Shown one piece after another: positions 47,225 to 56,101 of a stretch of DNA of 64,000 nt. The stretch is from Vibrio cincinnatiensis DSM 19608 (GTDB lineage Bacteria > Pseudomonadota > Gammaproteobacteria > Enterobacterales > Vibrionaceae). Under the pieces are notes generated by a model. That model did not search any database and had not been told where the DNA came from. It worked only from the letters and a program-made list of their open reading frames with translations. The stretch is taken from NCBI RefSeq assembly GCF_900167345.1, contig NZ_FUXB01000001.1, positions 1-64,000 of the forward strand, written 5' to 3'. The position numbers and the translations under genes are program-made. Positions within the stretch are counted from its first letter, which is position 1. Every line of letters starts with the position of its first letter.

Positions 47225-48446
47225 CGCAACATTAAGCAGTGATAAGCTGGTTTACCTCGATAATAATGCAACAACATGCATTGATCCTAAAGTTCTGGAA
47301 GTGATGCTACCGTATTTAGAGACTTTCTATGGCAATCCTTCTTCTCTTCATCGCTTAGGCTCTGTTGTTGGACATGCGATGGAGACCGCTCGTGAACAAG
47401 TCCAACAGTTAATTGGTGCGGAATATGCGAGCGAAGTCATCTTTACCTCTTGCGCGACCGAAGCCACATCAACGGCCATTTTATCTGCGGTTGAGGCTTA
47501 CCCAGACAAGAAGGAAATCATTACGACACAAGTAGAACATCCGGCGACACTGCAACTTTGTCAGGCATTGGAGCGTAAAGGCTACACTGTCCACTGGATA
47601 GGTGTCGATAAGAAAGGTCGTCTCGATATGCCGGCGTTGAAAGCGGCTTTAAACCGTAATGTTGCGATACTTTCCATCATGTGGGCGAACAATGAAACGG
47701 GCACGATATTCCCCGTTGAGCAAGTGGCCTTGCTTGCGAAAAGATATGGTGTTGTCGTTCATGTCGATGCGGTACAGATGGTCGGGAAATGTCCGGTTAA
47801 TGTGCAAAGCTGCCCTATCGATATGTTGTCTATTTCTGGTCACAAGTTCCACGCGCCTAAAGGGATTGGTGCACTCTATGTAAAGCGGGGTACTAAATTT
47901 CGCCCGTTACTCCGTGGTGGACACCAAGAACGAGGCCGACGAGCGGGCACCGAGAATGCCGCTTCTGTGATTGCCATGGGGAAAGCCGCTGAACTGGCTT
48001 ACCTGGCTTTGGAAACAGAGACCCAGCGTATTCAAATGATGCGCGACCGTCTTGAGCAAGGGCTACTCGCTCGCATTCCAAGCTGCTTTGTGACCGGTTT
48101 CCCTAAGCGACGCGTTCCGAACACAACCAATATTGCGGTGGAATATATTGAAGGTGAAGCTCTTTTGTTAATGATGAATCAAGTCGGAATCGCGGCATCG
48201 TCGGGGTCGGCTTGCACATCTGGTTCTTTAGAGCCTTCTCATGTGATGAAAGCCATGCAGATTCCATTTACTGCAGCACACGGCACATTGCGTTTTTCAT
48301 TATCGAGATTCACGAGTGATGAAGATATCGATCATGTGCTAGAGCATTTGCCTCCCATCGTGGAGCGCTTGCGCGAAATGTCGCCGTACTGGAATACGGA
48401 AACTCAGCAAGGGAGTGCCACGGAATTCATTCCTGTATATGCCTAG
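47214..48446 (+). CDS. nifS: Cysteine desulfurase NifS
   Basis: The 410-residue PLP enzyme has [16 protein letters not shown] at the start, the Schiff-base lysine in [17 protein letters not shown] and the active-site cysteine in [16 protein letters not shown]. It supplies sulfur for NifU. The ATG at 47214 follows AAGGAAGGCTCTT inside the end of nifU; an earlier in-frame start at 47148 would add residues not seen in the family. Confidence 0.96.
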   Translation: MTFNATLSSDKLVYLDNNATTCIDPKVLEVMLPYLETFYGNPSSLHRLGSVVGHAMETAREQVQQLIGAEYASEVIFTSCATEATSTAILSAVEAYPDKKEIITTQVEHPATLQLCQALERKGYTVHWIGVDKKGRLDMPALKAALNRNVAILSIMWANNETGTIFPVEQVALLAKRYGVVVHVDAVQMVGKCPVNVQSCPIDMLSISGHKFHAPKGIGALYVKRGTKFRPLLRGGHQERGRRAGTENAASVIAMGKAAELAYLALETETQRIQMMRDRLEQGLLARIPSCFVTGFPKRRVPNTTNIAVEYIEGEALLLMMNQVGIAASSGSACTSGSLEPSHVMKAMQIPFTAAHGTLRFSLSRFTSDEDIDHVLEHLPPIVERLREMSPYWNTETQQGSATEFIPVYA

Positions 48447-48456
48447 GAGTATGGTT

Positions 48457-49599
48457 ATGGACAAGGATGTGCAGTCGGCAAGGGTCATCATCAATGACAC
48501 GACACTGCGTGATGGAGAACAAAGCCCAGGAGTGGGTTTTACGACCGAAGAAAAGGTAAAGATTGCGTTGTTACTTGAATCGGCTGGCGTCACCGAGCTT
48601 GAAGTGGGCATTCCAGCGATGGGAGAACAAGAACGTGAAACCATCAAAACGATCACTCGTCATTTGACTCAGGCAGAAGCGATGGGGTGGTGTCGTATGT
48701 TGGCAGAAGATGTTCAGCGAGCGAGTAACCTCGGACTCGACTGGCTCGATCTCTCCGTCCCCGTTTCGCATCAGCAAATGAAACATAAGTTAAATAAAAC
48801 GTTGACTGATGTTTTGATGGGTTGCGAACGCATTATTCAACAAGCACTTGAGAGCGGAATGAAAGTTTGTGTGGGGATGGAGGATGCATCACGCGCTGAT
48901 CATGATGTGCTATATAGGGTACTCGAAGTGGCAGAACTTTCTGGCGCTAGCCGAATTCGTTTTGCTGATACACTCGGGATTCTTGACCCATTTACGACTT
49001 ACCAGATCATATCTGAAATACGTTCAAAAACCGACTTACAGCTTGAAATGCATGCGCACAACGATTTGGGAATGGCGACCGCGAATTCTCTGGCTGCGAT
49101 ACGTGCAGGCGCGGACTCTATCAATACAACCGTCAATGGTCTTGGTGAGCGTGCCGGTAATGCGGCACTAGAGGAAATAACCGTTGCCTTGAATGTGTTG
49201 AATCAAGCGGAAACCGGCGTTGATTTGTTAAAACTGGATGAATTATGCCGCTATGTTCAGATCGCATCTGGACGACAGTCCACTCCACAAAAAGCGATCG
49301 TTGGTGAGTGTGTTTTTACGCATGAGTCGGGTATCCATGTCGATGGTTTACTTAAAGATATCAATAACTATCAGGGCGTTTCCCCTAGTTTAGTGGGTCG
49401 GACTCATCAAATGGTGTTAGGGAAGCACTCAGGAATTCAAGCTATTGAGTCAATCTATGCAGGGATGGGAATTCGACTGACTAAAGCGCAGTGTGAATTG
49501 ATCAAAGTACAGCTGGTTCATTGGTCAGAAACGTATAAATGCGTTCCTGACCCACAGCAGTTAAGGCATTTTACCTCAATGATCCTACACAAAGCTTAG
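48457..49599 (+). CDS. nifV: Homocitrate synthase NifV
   Basis: This 380-residue DRE-TIM enzyme shows VIINDTTLRDGEQSPGVGFT, VCVGMEDASRAD and LEMHAHNDLGMATANSLAA. It condenses acetyl-CoA with 2-oxoglutarate to give the organic ligand of FeMo-cofactor. TAGGAG lies seven bases before the ATG at 48457, which therefore is preferred to in-frame ATG codons at 48415 and 48451. It follows nifS after ten bases. Confidence 0.95.
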   Translation: MDKDVQSARVIINDTTLRDGEQSPGVGFTTEEKVKIALLLESAGVTELEVGIPAMGEQERETIKTITRHLTQAEAMGWCRMLAEDVQRASNLGLDWLDLSVPVSHQQMKHKLNKTLTDVLMGCERIIQQALESGMKVCVGMEDASRADHDVLYRVLEVAELSGASRIRFADTLGILDPFTTYQIISEIRSKTDLQLEMHAHNDLGMATANSLAAIRAGADSINTTVNGLGERAGNAALEEITVALNVLNQAETGVDLLKLDELCRYVQIASGRQSTPQKAIVGECVFTHESGIHVDGLLKDINNYQGVSPSLVGRTHQMVLGKHSGIQAIESIYAGMGIRLTKAQCELIKVQLVHWSETYKCVPDPQQLRHFTSMILHKA

Positions 49600-49624
49600 C
49601 CTCAGCATCTTAGGAGTGAATGAT

Positions 49625-49918
49625 ATGGAGATCACCGAACAGAATCGGTTCATTAAAGATTGCGAGCAACTTGAGAGTGTAGAGGACTTTTTAGAGTATT
49701 TCGCTATTGAATACAGCAGTCAGGTGGTGCAAAGCAAGCACATTCCGTTATTAAGGCTGTGTCGACAGTTATTAACGGCGAAAAAAGCGACGGATAATTA
49801 TGACGATTACCGCGATGCACTCTCAACGGCCTATAGACAAATTTCACATGGGCGACTGCCGACATTGAAGAAAAGCGCTTGCGCAACGTGTCAATTGGAC
49901 TGCGATAAAACGGAGTAA
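49625..49918 (+). CDS. nifW: Nitrogenase-stabilising protein NifW
   Basis: The 97-residue protein matches NifW, with LESVEDFLEYFAIEYSSQVVQSKHIPLLRL and a C-terminal cysteine group CATCQLDC. NifW helps protect or mature the MoFe protein. The ATG at 49625 is preferred to GTG at 49616 for its spacing from TAGGAG. nifZ follows after four bases. Confidence 0.93.
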   Translation: MEITEQNRFIKDCEQLESVEDFLEYFAIEYSSQVVQSKHIPLLRLCRQLLTAKKATDNYDDYRDALSTAYRQISHGRLPTLKKSACATCQLDCDKTE

Positions 49919-49922
49919 CAAC

Positions 49923-50375
49923 ATGCTGATAAACAGACCTCGTTTTGAGCCGGGTCACGAAGTCAGAGTCATAAGAAATATTCGTAATGATGGCTCTTTT
50001 CAAGACCGAGACAAGGGAGAGTTACTGGTTACCTCGGGAAGCATCGGTATTGTTCGAAGTTACGGTGATTTTTTACAGTCACAGCGCATTTATCAGGTTT
50101 TTATTGAAGCCGAGAATAAAGTGGTTGGTGTGAGAGAGAGTGAAGTGATTGACGCCGCATTACCTTGGGTTCCTTGTCTATTTCGATCTCAGGATAAAGC
50201 AAAGCTCACCTGTAGTTTGACGATGTTTGGTAAACCGCTCGCCTCGAAAGGTGATGTAATCGACGTGCATCGAGCATACCGAAATTTGGACGATGGCTCA
50301 GTGAATTATGACGTTAAATTTGGGGAGCACATTATCCGGTTAGAGGCCTCCCGATTAACCCCAGTAGAGGCATAG
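49923..50375 (+). CDS. nifZ: MoFe protein maturation factor NifZ
   Basis: The 150-residue protein has the NifZ pattern RFEPGHEVRVIRNIRNDGSF, GSIGIVRSYGDFLQSQRIYQVFI and a second related SH3-like repeat toward the C-terminus (KGDVIDVHRAYRNLDDGSVNYDVKF). NifZ is needed for forming the second P-cluster of dinitrogenase. It is tightly packed between nifW and nifM. Confidence 0.93.
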   Translation: MLINRPRFEPGHEVRVIRNIRNDGSFQDRDKGELLVTSGSIGIVRSYGDFLQSQRIYQVFIEAENKVVGVRESEVIDAALPWVPCLFRSQDKAKLTCSLTMFGKPLASKGDVIDVHRAYRNLDDGSVNYDVKFGEHIIRLEASRLTPVEA

Positions 50376-50385
50376 GAGTGTCAGC

Positions 50386-51240
50386 ATGGAAGCGTATCAA
50401 CGTCACTACCTTACCGCAAAAGTAGCGGCAGAAAGATTCAAATTAAACCCTGAGTGGCTAAGTGAGCAACAGCGACAAGCGGTCGATGTTCAGGTTGCAC
50501 AGCTATTTCGAATTCAGTCTGCCGTGCTGAGTTCTCGTTTAGGTATCCAAACTTATGTTCATGACCGTGAACTCGAAGAAGCGATGGATCATGTGATGGG
50601 TGGGTATCCCAGTTTGGAAGCGTTCGAGTGTGCTCTGCGAGGTCAGCAGTTGTCGGAAAGTGAGCTGAGGCGAGCGTTAAAAGATGAACTTCGTTGCAAT
50701 AAAGTGTTAGAACACGTGAGTCGTGATGTTCCCGAACTCAGTGAAGAGGTTGCTTTTGAACATTATCAGGCCAATCAGGATAAGTTTGTACGCCCCAGCT
50801 TATGGGAACTGAGTCAAATACTGGTCACCATCAATAGAGAATTTGAAGAAAATCACCGAGAGGCGGCTTTTGCTCGCATTCAGGCCGCAAAACAAGAGTT
50901 AAAAGCGAGAGACTTTTCTTCTGTTGCACTTAAGTATTCTGAGTGTCTAAGTGCGGTCAACGATGGTTATCTAGGGTGGTGTGAAGCTCCCAAGTTATTT
51001 CCGCAAATTGTGCAGCAGTTGCCACGTCTTGATCTGATGGAGATCAGTTCAGTCATCGAGACAGAGATAGGGTTTCACTTAGTTCGTGTTCACTCCGTCA
51101 AACCTAGTGAGTTGGTCTCATTTGAGCAAGCTTATCCATATCTAAAGCAAAAACATCAACAACGAGCTAAAGCGTACATACAAAAGCAGTGGGTGTCGCA
51201 GTTGCTGGTAGAGGAGGGGGCGTTTGATGGCAAAGAATAG
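50386..51240 (+). CDS. nifM: NifH maturation peptidyl-prolyl isomerase NifM
   Basis: The 284-residue protein has a SurA-like helical N-terminal half and a parvulin domain (SLWELSQILVTINREF to ETEIGFHLVRVHSVKPSE, about 138-245). NifM is needed for active NifH folding in Klebsiella and Azotobacter. AGGAGTGTCAGC precedes the ATG. Its 3' end overlaps modA by 14 bases, joining molybdate transport to the nif transcript. Confidence 0.94.
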   Translation: MEAYQRHYLTAKVAAERFKLNPEWLSEQQRQAVDVQVAQLFRIQSAVLSSRLGIQTYVHDRELEEAMDHVMGGYPSLEAFECALRGQQLSESELRRALKDELRCNKVLEHVSRDVPELSEEVAFEHYQANQDKFVRPSLWELSQILVTINREFEENHREAAFARIQAAKQELKARDFSSVALKYSECLSAVNDGYLGWCEAPKLFPQIVQQLPRLDLMEISSVIETEIGFHLVRVHSVKPSELVSFEQAYPYLKQKHQQRAKAYIQKQWVSQLLVEEGAFDGKE

Positions 51241-51973
51241 ACCTATTTGGCAATCTTGCTTCGTGCTTTCCCTGTTCTCTCATACGGCGTTAAGTCAGAC
51301 GTTGACCATCGCGGTTGCAAATAATTTTTACGGGTCGATGAACGCACTGGTGAGAGATTACAAACAACAGCAGGGTCATGATGTCGAGGTCAGTACGGGT
51401 TCCAGTGGACAACTCTATGCGCAAATCCTCAACGGGGCACCCTTTGATCTGTTCTTTTCTGCCGATCAACATCGCCCTCAGTGGCTAGTGGAACAGCAAT
51501 TGGCTGATGAAACTTTTACCTATGCACAAGGTGTGTTGGTCGCATGGTCACCGACTGAGCATATTGACGTTAAAACAGAAATGCTTTCAGAGCATTTTCA
51601 GTATTTAGCCATCGCTGATCCAAGGCTTGCCCCTTATGGTCTTGCTGCTCAGCAGGTGTTGGAAAAATACCAACAATGGCAACGTGTACAAAACAAGCTG
51701 GTTATCGGGAAAGGGGTAAACGTAGCTTATCAATTTGTTTTTACTGGCAATGCTCAAATTGGTTTATTGGCAAAATCCCAGGTTTATCAGCAAGGACAAT
51801 TTCAGTCTGGGAGCGTTTGGCAAGTGCCTTTAGGTGACTACTCGCCAATTAAGCAAGATGCGGTGATTCTAAAGTTGAGCAAAGATAAAGTCAGTGTGAA
51901 GTCATTTATCTCTTATCTAAACAGTGAACGAGCTAAAGAGATTATTCATAGTTATGGGTATTTGACCGACTGA
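51227..51973 (+). CDS. modA: Molybdate-binding periplasmic protein ModA
   Basis: The 248-residue protein has a signal sequence (SCFVLSLFSHTALS, ending near residue 23) followed by LTIAVANNFYGSMNALVRDY, STGSSGQLYAQILNGAPFDLFFSAD and GLAAQQVLEKY, the conserved ligand loops of ModA. It captures molybdate, or tungstate, for ModBC. GAGGAGGGGGCG precedes the ATG, which lies within nifM. Confidence 0.93.
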   Translation: MAKNRPIWQSCFVLSLFSHTALSQTLTIAVANNFYGSMNALVRDYKQQQGHDVEVSTGSSGQLYAQILNGAPFDLFFSADQHRPQWLVEQQLADETFTYAQGVLVAWSPTEHIDVKTEMLSEHFQYLAIADPRLAPYGLAAQQVLEKYQQWQRVQNKLVIGKGVNVAYQFVFTGNAQIGLLAKSQVYQQGQFQSGSVWQVPLGDYSPIKQDAVILKLSKDKVSVKSFISYLNSERAKEIIHSYGYLTD

Positions 51974-51993
51974 AAGAAGGGGGAAGGGATCGA

Positions 51994-52662
51994 TTGGACG
52001 GTTTAGTGATTGTTACGACACTGAAGTTGGCTTTGGTTGTCATGTGCACACTGCTGGTGATTGGTATACCTACAGCTTGGTGGTTATGCCATAGCCAATC
52101 ACGTTTTAAGCCCGTGATAGAATCTGTGCTCCTGTTACCTTTGGTGTTGCCCCCGACGGTTCTCGGTTTTTACCTGCTCGTGCTGCTTGGACCGCAGGGC
52201 AGCGTGGGGCAGATATTCTATCAATTGGGCTGGCAACAGCTGCCTTTTACCTTCACGGGTATCGCGGTCGCTTGTACGGTTCACTCGCTACCCTTTGTCC
52301 TCCAACCGCTTAAGAACGCATTCGCTGCCATTGGCAAAAGGCCGATAGAGGTAGCGGCAACCTTATGCGCCTCACCACTCGATACGTTTATTACGGTCAC
52401 GTTACCTTTAGCATGGCCGGGGGTCTTATCTTCGGCTGTCATGGGGTTTTGTCATGCTCTAGGCGAATTTGGGATCGTGCTTATGATCGGGGGGAATATA
52501 CCGGGAAAGACTCGGGTGATGTCGGTCGAAATTTACAATCATGTCGAAGCGCTCGACTACCATAGTGCCCATCTTTTATCGGCGGGACTAGTCGGTTTTT
52601 CTTTTTTAGCCTTGTTGTTGATTCATTGGCTCAATACTCTTCATAAAGCCAGAATGGAGTAG
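51994..52662 (+). CDS. modB: Molybdate ABC transporter permease ModB
   Basis: The 222-residue membrane protein has about five helices, LLPLVLPPTVLGFYLLVLLGPQGSVG and the EAA-loop sequence PIEVAATLCASPLDTFITVTLPLAWPG, followed by HALGEFGIVLMIGGNIPGKTRV, all typical of ModB. It appears to start at TTG (51994) after GGGGGAAGGGATCGA; the alternative GTG at 52006 would shorten the first helix. Confidence 0.93.
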   Translation: MDGLVIVTTLKLALVVMCTLLVIGIPTAWWLCHSQSRFKPVIESVLLLPLVLPPTVLGFYLLVLLGPQGSVGQIFYQLGWQQLPFTFTGIAVACTVHSLPFVLQPLKNAFAAIGKRPIEVAATLCASPLDTFITVTLPLAWPGVLSSAVMGFCHALGEFGIVLMIGGNIPGKTRVMSVEIYNHVEALDYHSAHLLSAGLVGFSFLALLLIHWLNTLHKARME

Positions 52663-52670
52663 GAGAACGT

Positions 52671-53780
52671 ATGAACAATTCGGCAGTGACTGACAATGAA
52701 GGTGCCATCCGAGCTAAGCTGAATATCGACTATGATGATTTTCAGCTTAAGGTTGAGTTAGCACTGCCTAGCCGAGGTGTGACTGTTCTCTTTGGTCATT
52801 CAGGTTGTGGGAAGACCTCTTGTTTAAGAGCCATTGCCGGACTCGTCAGGCTCAAACAAGGTGAGGTGCGAGTCAACAGCGAACAGTGGCAAAGCTGGGA
52901 CGGAAAAGTTTTCATTCCTCCCTTTGAACGTCGAATCGGTTATGTGTTTCAAGAGCCCAGCCTATTCCCTCATCTCAATGTTGCTCAAAATCTTGCTTAT
53001 GCGGAGAAGAGGGTAAGAACATCGCCGATCCTTTTTAATCGAGACAGCATTTTGGCGCTATTAGACATCAATCCCTTACTGAATCGTTATTCATCCCAAC
53101 TTTCCGGAGGCGAGAAACAGCGGGTGGCGATTGCTCGTGCATTGTTAACACAACCCCAATTGTTGCTGATGGATGAGCCGTTATCGGCCCTAGACCATGC
53201 CAGAAAAGAAGAGTTTTTACCTTACCTTGAGCGCCTTCAGCGAAGGTGGGATTTGCCTATCATTTATGTTACTCACTCGGTGCAAGAGCTGGCTAGGTTA
53301 GCTGATCATATCGTTTTGTTTCATCAGGGAAATATCGTCGCCAGTGGTGGAGCTCAACAGATCATGTCGGATGCTAAATTTAGTCATCTATTGGGTGAAG
53401 AGATGGGGAGTGTGTTTGATACCGTAGTAAAAAAACATGGTGAAAAGTACGGAATGACGGAGTTAATGTATGGTGATGTTATTTTTCATGTCCCCGGGAA
53501 AATCGCCACTCTTGGAGAACGAAAGCGATGTCGTATTTTGGCAAGCGATGTGGGGATAGCATTGGACGAGCCGGTTTCTACGACGGTGCTTAACCGATTA
53601 CCAGCAACGATTATCGAGGTTGAATCCGCATCCATTCAAATGGGTGAAGTTTTAGTGGTATTGGAACTGATTAATCAACAGCGTTTACTTGCTAAGGTAA
53701 CCGTAAAATCACTTCATGAACTCAATTTACACCAAGGGAAACGTGTTTGGGCGCTGATTAAAGCGGTCGCTATTTGTTAA
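52671..53780 (+). CDS. modC: Molybdate ABC transporter ATP-binding protein ModC
   Basis: The 369-residue ATPase has Walker [13 protein letters not shown], the signature [16 protein letters not shown], Walker [13 protein letters not shown] and the H-loop YVTHSV. The C-terminal 90 residues form a TOBE/MOP oxyanion-binding domain ([34 protein letters not shown]). It is the last gene of the long nifU-to-modC unit. AGGAGAACGT precedes the ATG. Confidence 0.94.
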   Translation: MNNSAVTDNEGAIRAKLNIDYDDFQLKVELALPSRGVTVLFGHSGCGKTSCLRAIAGLVRLKQGEVRVNSEQWQSWDGKVFIPPFERRIGYVFQEPSLFPHLNVAQNLAYAEKRVRTSPILFNRDSILALLDINPLLNRYSSQLSGGEKQRVAIARALLTQPQLLLMDEPLSALDHARKEEFLPYLERLQRRWDLPIIYVTHSVQELARLADHIVLFHQGNIVASGGAQQIMSDAKFSHLLGEEMGSVFDTVVKKHGEKYGMTELMYGDVIFHVPGKIATLGERKRCRILASDVGIALDEPVSTTVLNRLPATIIEVESASIQMGEVLVVLELINQQRLLAKVTVKSLHELNLHQGKRVWALIKAVAIC

Positions 53781-53791
53781 AACAATCCTTG

Positions 53792-53850
53792 TGTTATGCA
53801 AACCCTCTCTCTGTTATGCAAGCAATGGCTGTGCTGTTCAAGAAATATCT
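53792..53850. repeat. 20-base-period repeats between modC and nifQ
   Basis: TGTTATGCAA occurs at 53792-53801 and at 53812-53821, and a degenerate copy (TGCTGTTCAA) starts 20 bases later. No terminator hairpin is visible between these convergent genes. Confidence 0.6.
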
Positions 53851-53871
53851 GTGGGTCAGCATCGAGTGGGG

Positions 53872-54396
53872 CTATGAGGTTATTTCGAAACACTCACGAT
53901 AGCTTGAGCAGGTTTCACAACTGGGTGAACGGCATAGATAGTCCCCCCCGTTTTCACATAACTGGCGGTATAAAAACCGTTTCCAACGCATGTTGTGGAC
54001 ATTGGCTATGGATAAGGCCGGGAAGTAGTCAGAAAACAAATGCGTTAATATCGCTCGTTTGGGAAGGCCTAAGTCATACCAGAGGTGCTGGCTTCCCAAG
54101 CAGCCACTTGATATGACGATAGCCATTTCTGCGGCAAACTTGCAGGAGTTATCTAGGTTCTGACATAACAATTGGTGCAGCTGGTTGTACTCTTCTGTTC
54201 TGAATGCCATTAATTCGCTACGTAACGTGGCGGGTTTTGTTTCTAGATGGGTTAAGTTGATTTTAAGATCGAGGGATTCGATCACTTGGATAAAGCGGTT
54301 TTTGTCTAACCCGAGGTAGAGTGGCAGCGCCGATTGCCCACTCAAATAAGAGTGGATGATCGGGCGCCAGTACTGATGGTATTTTTCCTCTTGCAC
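53872..54396 (-). CDS. nifQ: Molybdenum donor protein NifQ
   Basis: The 174-residue protein has the C-terminal cysteine motif CRSPSCETCSSYREC (CX4CX2CX5C), the [Mo-Fe3-S4] site of NifQ, and LGLPKRAILTHLFSDYFP earlier. It delivers molybdenum to FeMo-cofactor synthesis. The start is GTG, one base overlapping the ferredoxin stop, with AACAGGAGCGG before it. It is the last gene of nifB-fdx-nifQ. Confidence 0.94.
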   Translation of the reverse strand: MQEEKYHQYWRPIIHSYLSGQSALPLYLGLDKNRFIQVIESLDLKINLTHLETKPATLRSELMAFRTEEYNQLHQLLCQNLDNSCKFAAEMAIVISSGCLGSQHLWYDLGLPKRAILTHLFSDYFPALSIANVHNMRWKRFLYRQLCENGGDYLCRSPSCETCSSYRECFEITS

Positions 54397-54656
54397 TACA
54401 CCGCTCCTGTTTGCGGTGGAGGGCTTAAGCTACCTAGAGGATTTAAGGGGTGGTTAGCTCTATCAACAATCGCCTCTTCGACAGGACAAATACTGACACA
54501 TTGTGGTTCGTGCCAGAAAGAAGCACACTCATCACATCGTTTGGTATGAATGGCAAAGGGTTTGTCTGCGCTATCATTCCTATATATTGCTTGATTCGGG
54601 CAAACCGCTATACAGGCGTAGCAGCCGATACATTTATTGTTGATGGAAAAGCTCAT
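54396..54656 (-). CDS. 4Fe-4S ferredoxin, FdxN-like
   Basis: The 86-residue protein has a first cluster motif CIGCYACIAVCP and a second set, CDECASFWHEPQCVSICP, with a long gap between second and third cysteines. This is the pattern of ferredoxins encoded next to nifB (FdxN, also YfhL-like), which feed electrons to NifB or nitrogenase. GGAGGCAAAAC lies directly before the ATG at 54656. It overlaps nifB by 23 bases. Confidence 0.9.
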   Translation of the reverse strand: MSFSINNKCIGCYACIAVCPNQAIYRNDSADKPFAIHTKRCDECASFWHEPQCVSICPVEEAIVDRANHPLNPLGSLSPPPQTGAV

Positions 54657-55959
54657 GTTTTGCCTCCGTATGCTCAGTTTCACGACAATATTGTTTTGCT
54701 ATTGCTTCTAGGCTGCTGCTGATGGGTTGGAAGGCAAAATCAACGTTGGGAGCCACGCCAAGTTTCTCGAGTTCACGCCATGGCGTGATCCCGATTCTTG
54801 CACTGAGAACCATTTGGCAGTCGGCGATAGTGTTGAACAAAGCGTCCTTTTGTGTCTCTTCACCACAGGAGAGTTGACCGTGACAGTATTGAGCCACATT
54901 ACGTGATTCTTCAAACAAGAATTGCTGAGATTGTTGGTCGTATTGGTAGATCTCAAAGCGTTCAGTGTGACCAAAATGCAATCGGATATGAGTTTCCCCA
55001 TGGCTGGCAACGGCGACTCTATAGACTGATGATTGGGAAGAGGGATCACAGGGAGCGGCATTTTCATCACTCAGCATCCCAATCGCGTCTGCACGGCACT
55101 GTTTGCAATGGGTCATTTGTGGCATGTGTACACTACATTTTTCTCGGACATGTTCTAACTCCTCGTCCGTGGGTCCTCGTTGACCATTCAGCCCAAAATA
55201 GGTGCCGTGACTGGGATCTGAAATCAAGGGCATGATGTTATGCAATGTGGCACCCAGAGATTTCACTTTTTCTGATACTTGAGCGATGTGATGATCGTTG
55301 ATACTCGGTATCAGTACCGTGTTGACTTTGACTAGCATACCAGCCTTGGCGGCTAACTCTAATCCGAGCAATTGACGCTCGATGAGCATTGTGGCAGCGA
55401 TTCTGCCTTTGAGCCTTTTCCTGTTGTAAAAAATCCAAGGATAAATTTTTTCCCCGATGTCAGCATCAATACAATTAATCGTAATGGTGAGATGATTAAC
55501 GCCCAGTGCGGCCAGTGTCGTAACATGTTCAGCAAGCGCGAGCCCGTTAGTTGAAATACATAGCTGTACATTGGGGTCGGCTTTACGAATATCGAGAAGC
55601 GTTTTAAATGTGGCTTGTGGGTTGGCGAGTGCGTCACCGGGGCCGGCGATCCCGACCACAGTAAGATTCGGCGCCCGTTTTTGAATAATAGAGAACTGCT
55701 TGATCGCCGCGGCACTATCCATAATGTGTGACACCACACCCGGGCGAGATTCATTGCTGCAATCATATTTCCGATTACAGTAGTTGCACTGTATGTTACA
55801 GGCGGGTGCGACAGGTAAGTGCATGCGCGCATATTGATGAGCCTGCTTTGAATAGCAAGGGTGTTTCGCAATGTTATCCTGAGTTTGTTTATTAAAAAAA
55901 TGATGAAGGTTATCTTTTGTACCCTCGTCACTTTTGGCCTCTGGTGAAGGACTGTCCAT
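54634..55959 (-). CDS. nifB: NifB-cofactor synthase NifB
   Basis: The 441-residue radical SAM enzyme has CNIQCNYC (Cys54, Cys58, Cys61), VVGIAGPGDALANP and a NifX-like C-terminal domain (YRVAVASHGETHIRLHFGHTERFEIY onward, about 315-425) that binds the product. It fuses two 4Fe-4S clusters with carbide and sulfur to form the 8Fe precursor of FeMo-cofactor. AAGGGGCAGAC precedes the ATG. It has its own sigma-54 promoter in the nifA-nifB gap. Confidence 0.97.
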   Translation of the reverse strand: MDSPSPEAKSDEGTKDNLHHFFNKQTQDNIAKHPCYSKQAHQYARMHLPVAPACNIQCNYCNRKYDCSNESRPGVVSHIMDSAAAIKQFSIIQKRAPNLTVVGIAGPGDALANPQATFKTLLDIRKADPNVQLCISTNGLALAEHVTTLAALGVNHLTITINCIDADIGEKIYPWIFYNRKRLKGRIAATMLIERQLLGLELAAKAGMLVKVNTVLIPSINDHHIAQVSEKVKSLGATLHNIMPLISDPSHGTYFGLNGQRGPTDEELEHVREKCSVHMPQMTHCKQCRADAIGMLSDENAAPCDPSSQSSVYRVAVASHGETHIRLHFGHTERFEIYQYDQQSQQFLFEESRNVAQYCHGQLSCGEETQKDALFNTIADCQMVLSARIGITPWRELEKLGVAPNVDFAFQPISSSLEAIAKQYCRETEHTEAKHELFHQQ

Positions 55960-55997
55960 GTCTGCCCCTTATGATTAAATGCCTTTAATAAGGAACA

Positions 55998-56015
55998 TTG
56001 CAATCATTATTCCGT
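55998..56015 (-). promoter_or_regulatory. Sigma-54 promoter of nifB
   Basis: On the minus strand CGGAATAATGATTGCAAT has GG-N10-GC and intact TTGCA. The predicted start is about 29 bases before nifB. Confidence 0.82.
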
Positions 56016-56064
56016 ATTTAATTTATTGATTTTCAAAAAACAAATGGTAGTCGCTCATAACAAT

Positions 56065-56080
56065 TGTCTGATAGCTGACA
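56065..56080. promoter_or_regulatory. NifA upstream activator site of nifB
   Basis: TGT-CTGATAGCTG-ACA lies in the larger near-palindrome ATTGTCTGATAGCTGACAAT, centred about 84 bases before the predicted start. Confidence 0.82.
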
Positions 56081-56101
56081 ATATTTAGCTTTCGAAAATT
56101 G

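Noticed and set aside
55359..56003. 214-codon open frame overlapping the 5' half of nifB in another frame
   Set aside because: It lies entirely over clear nifB coding sequence and its promoter, and has no family resemblance.
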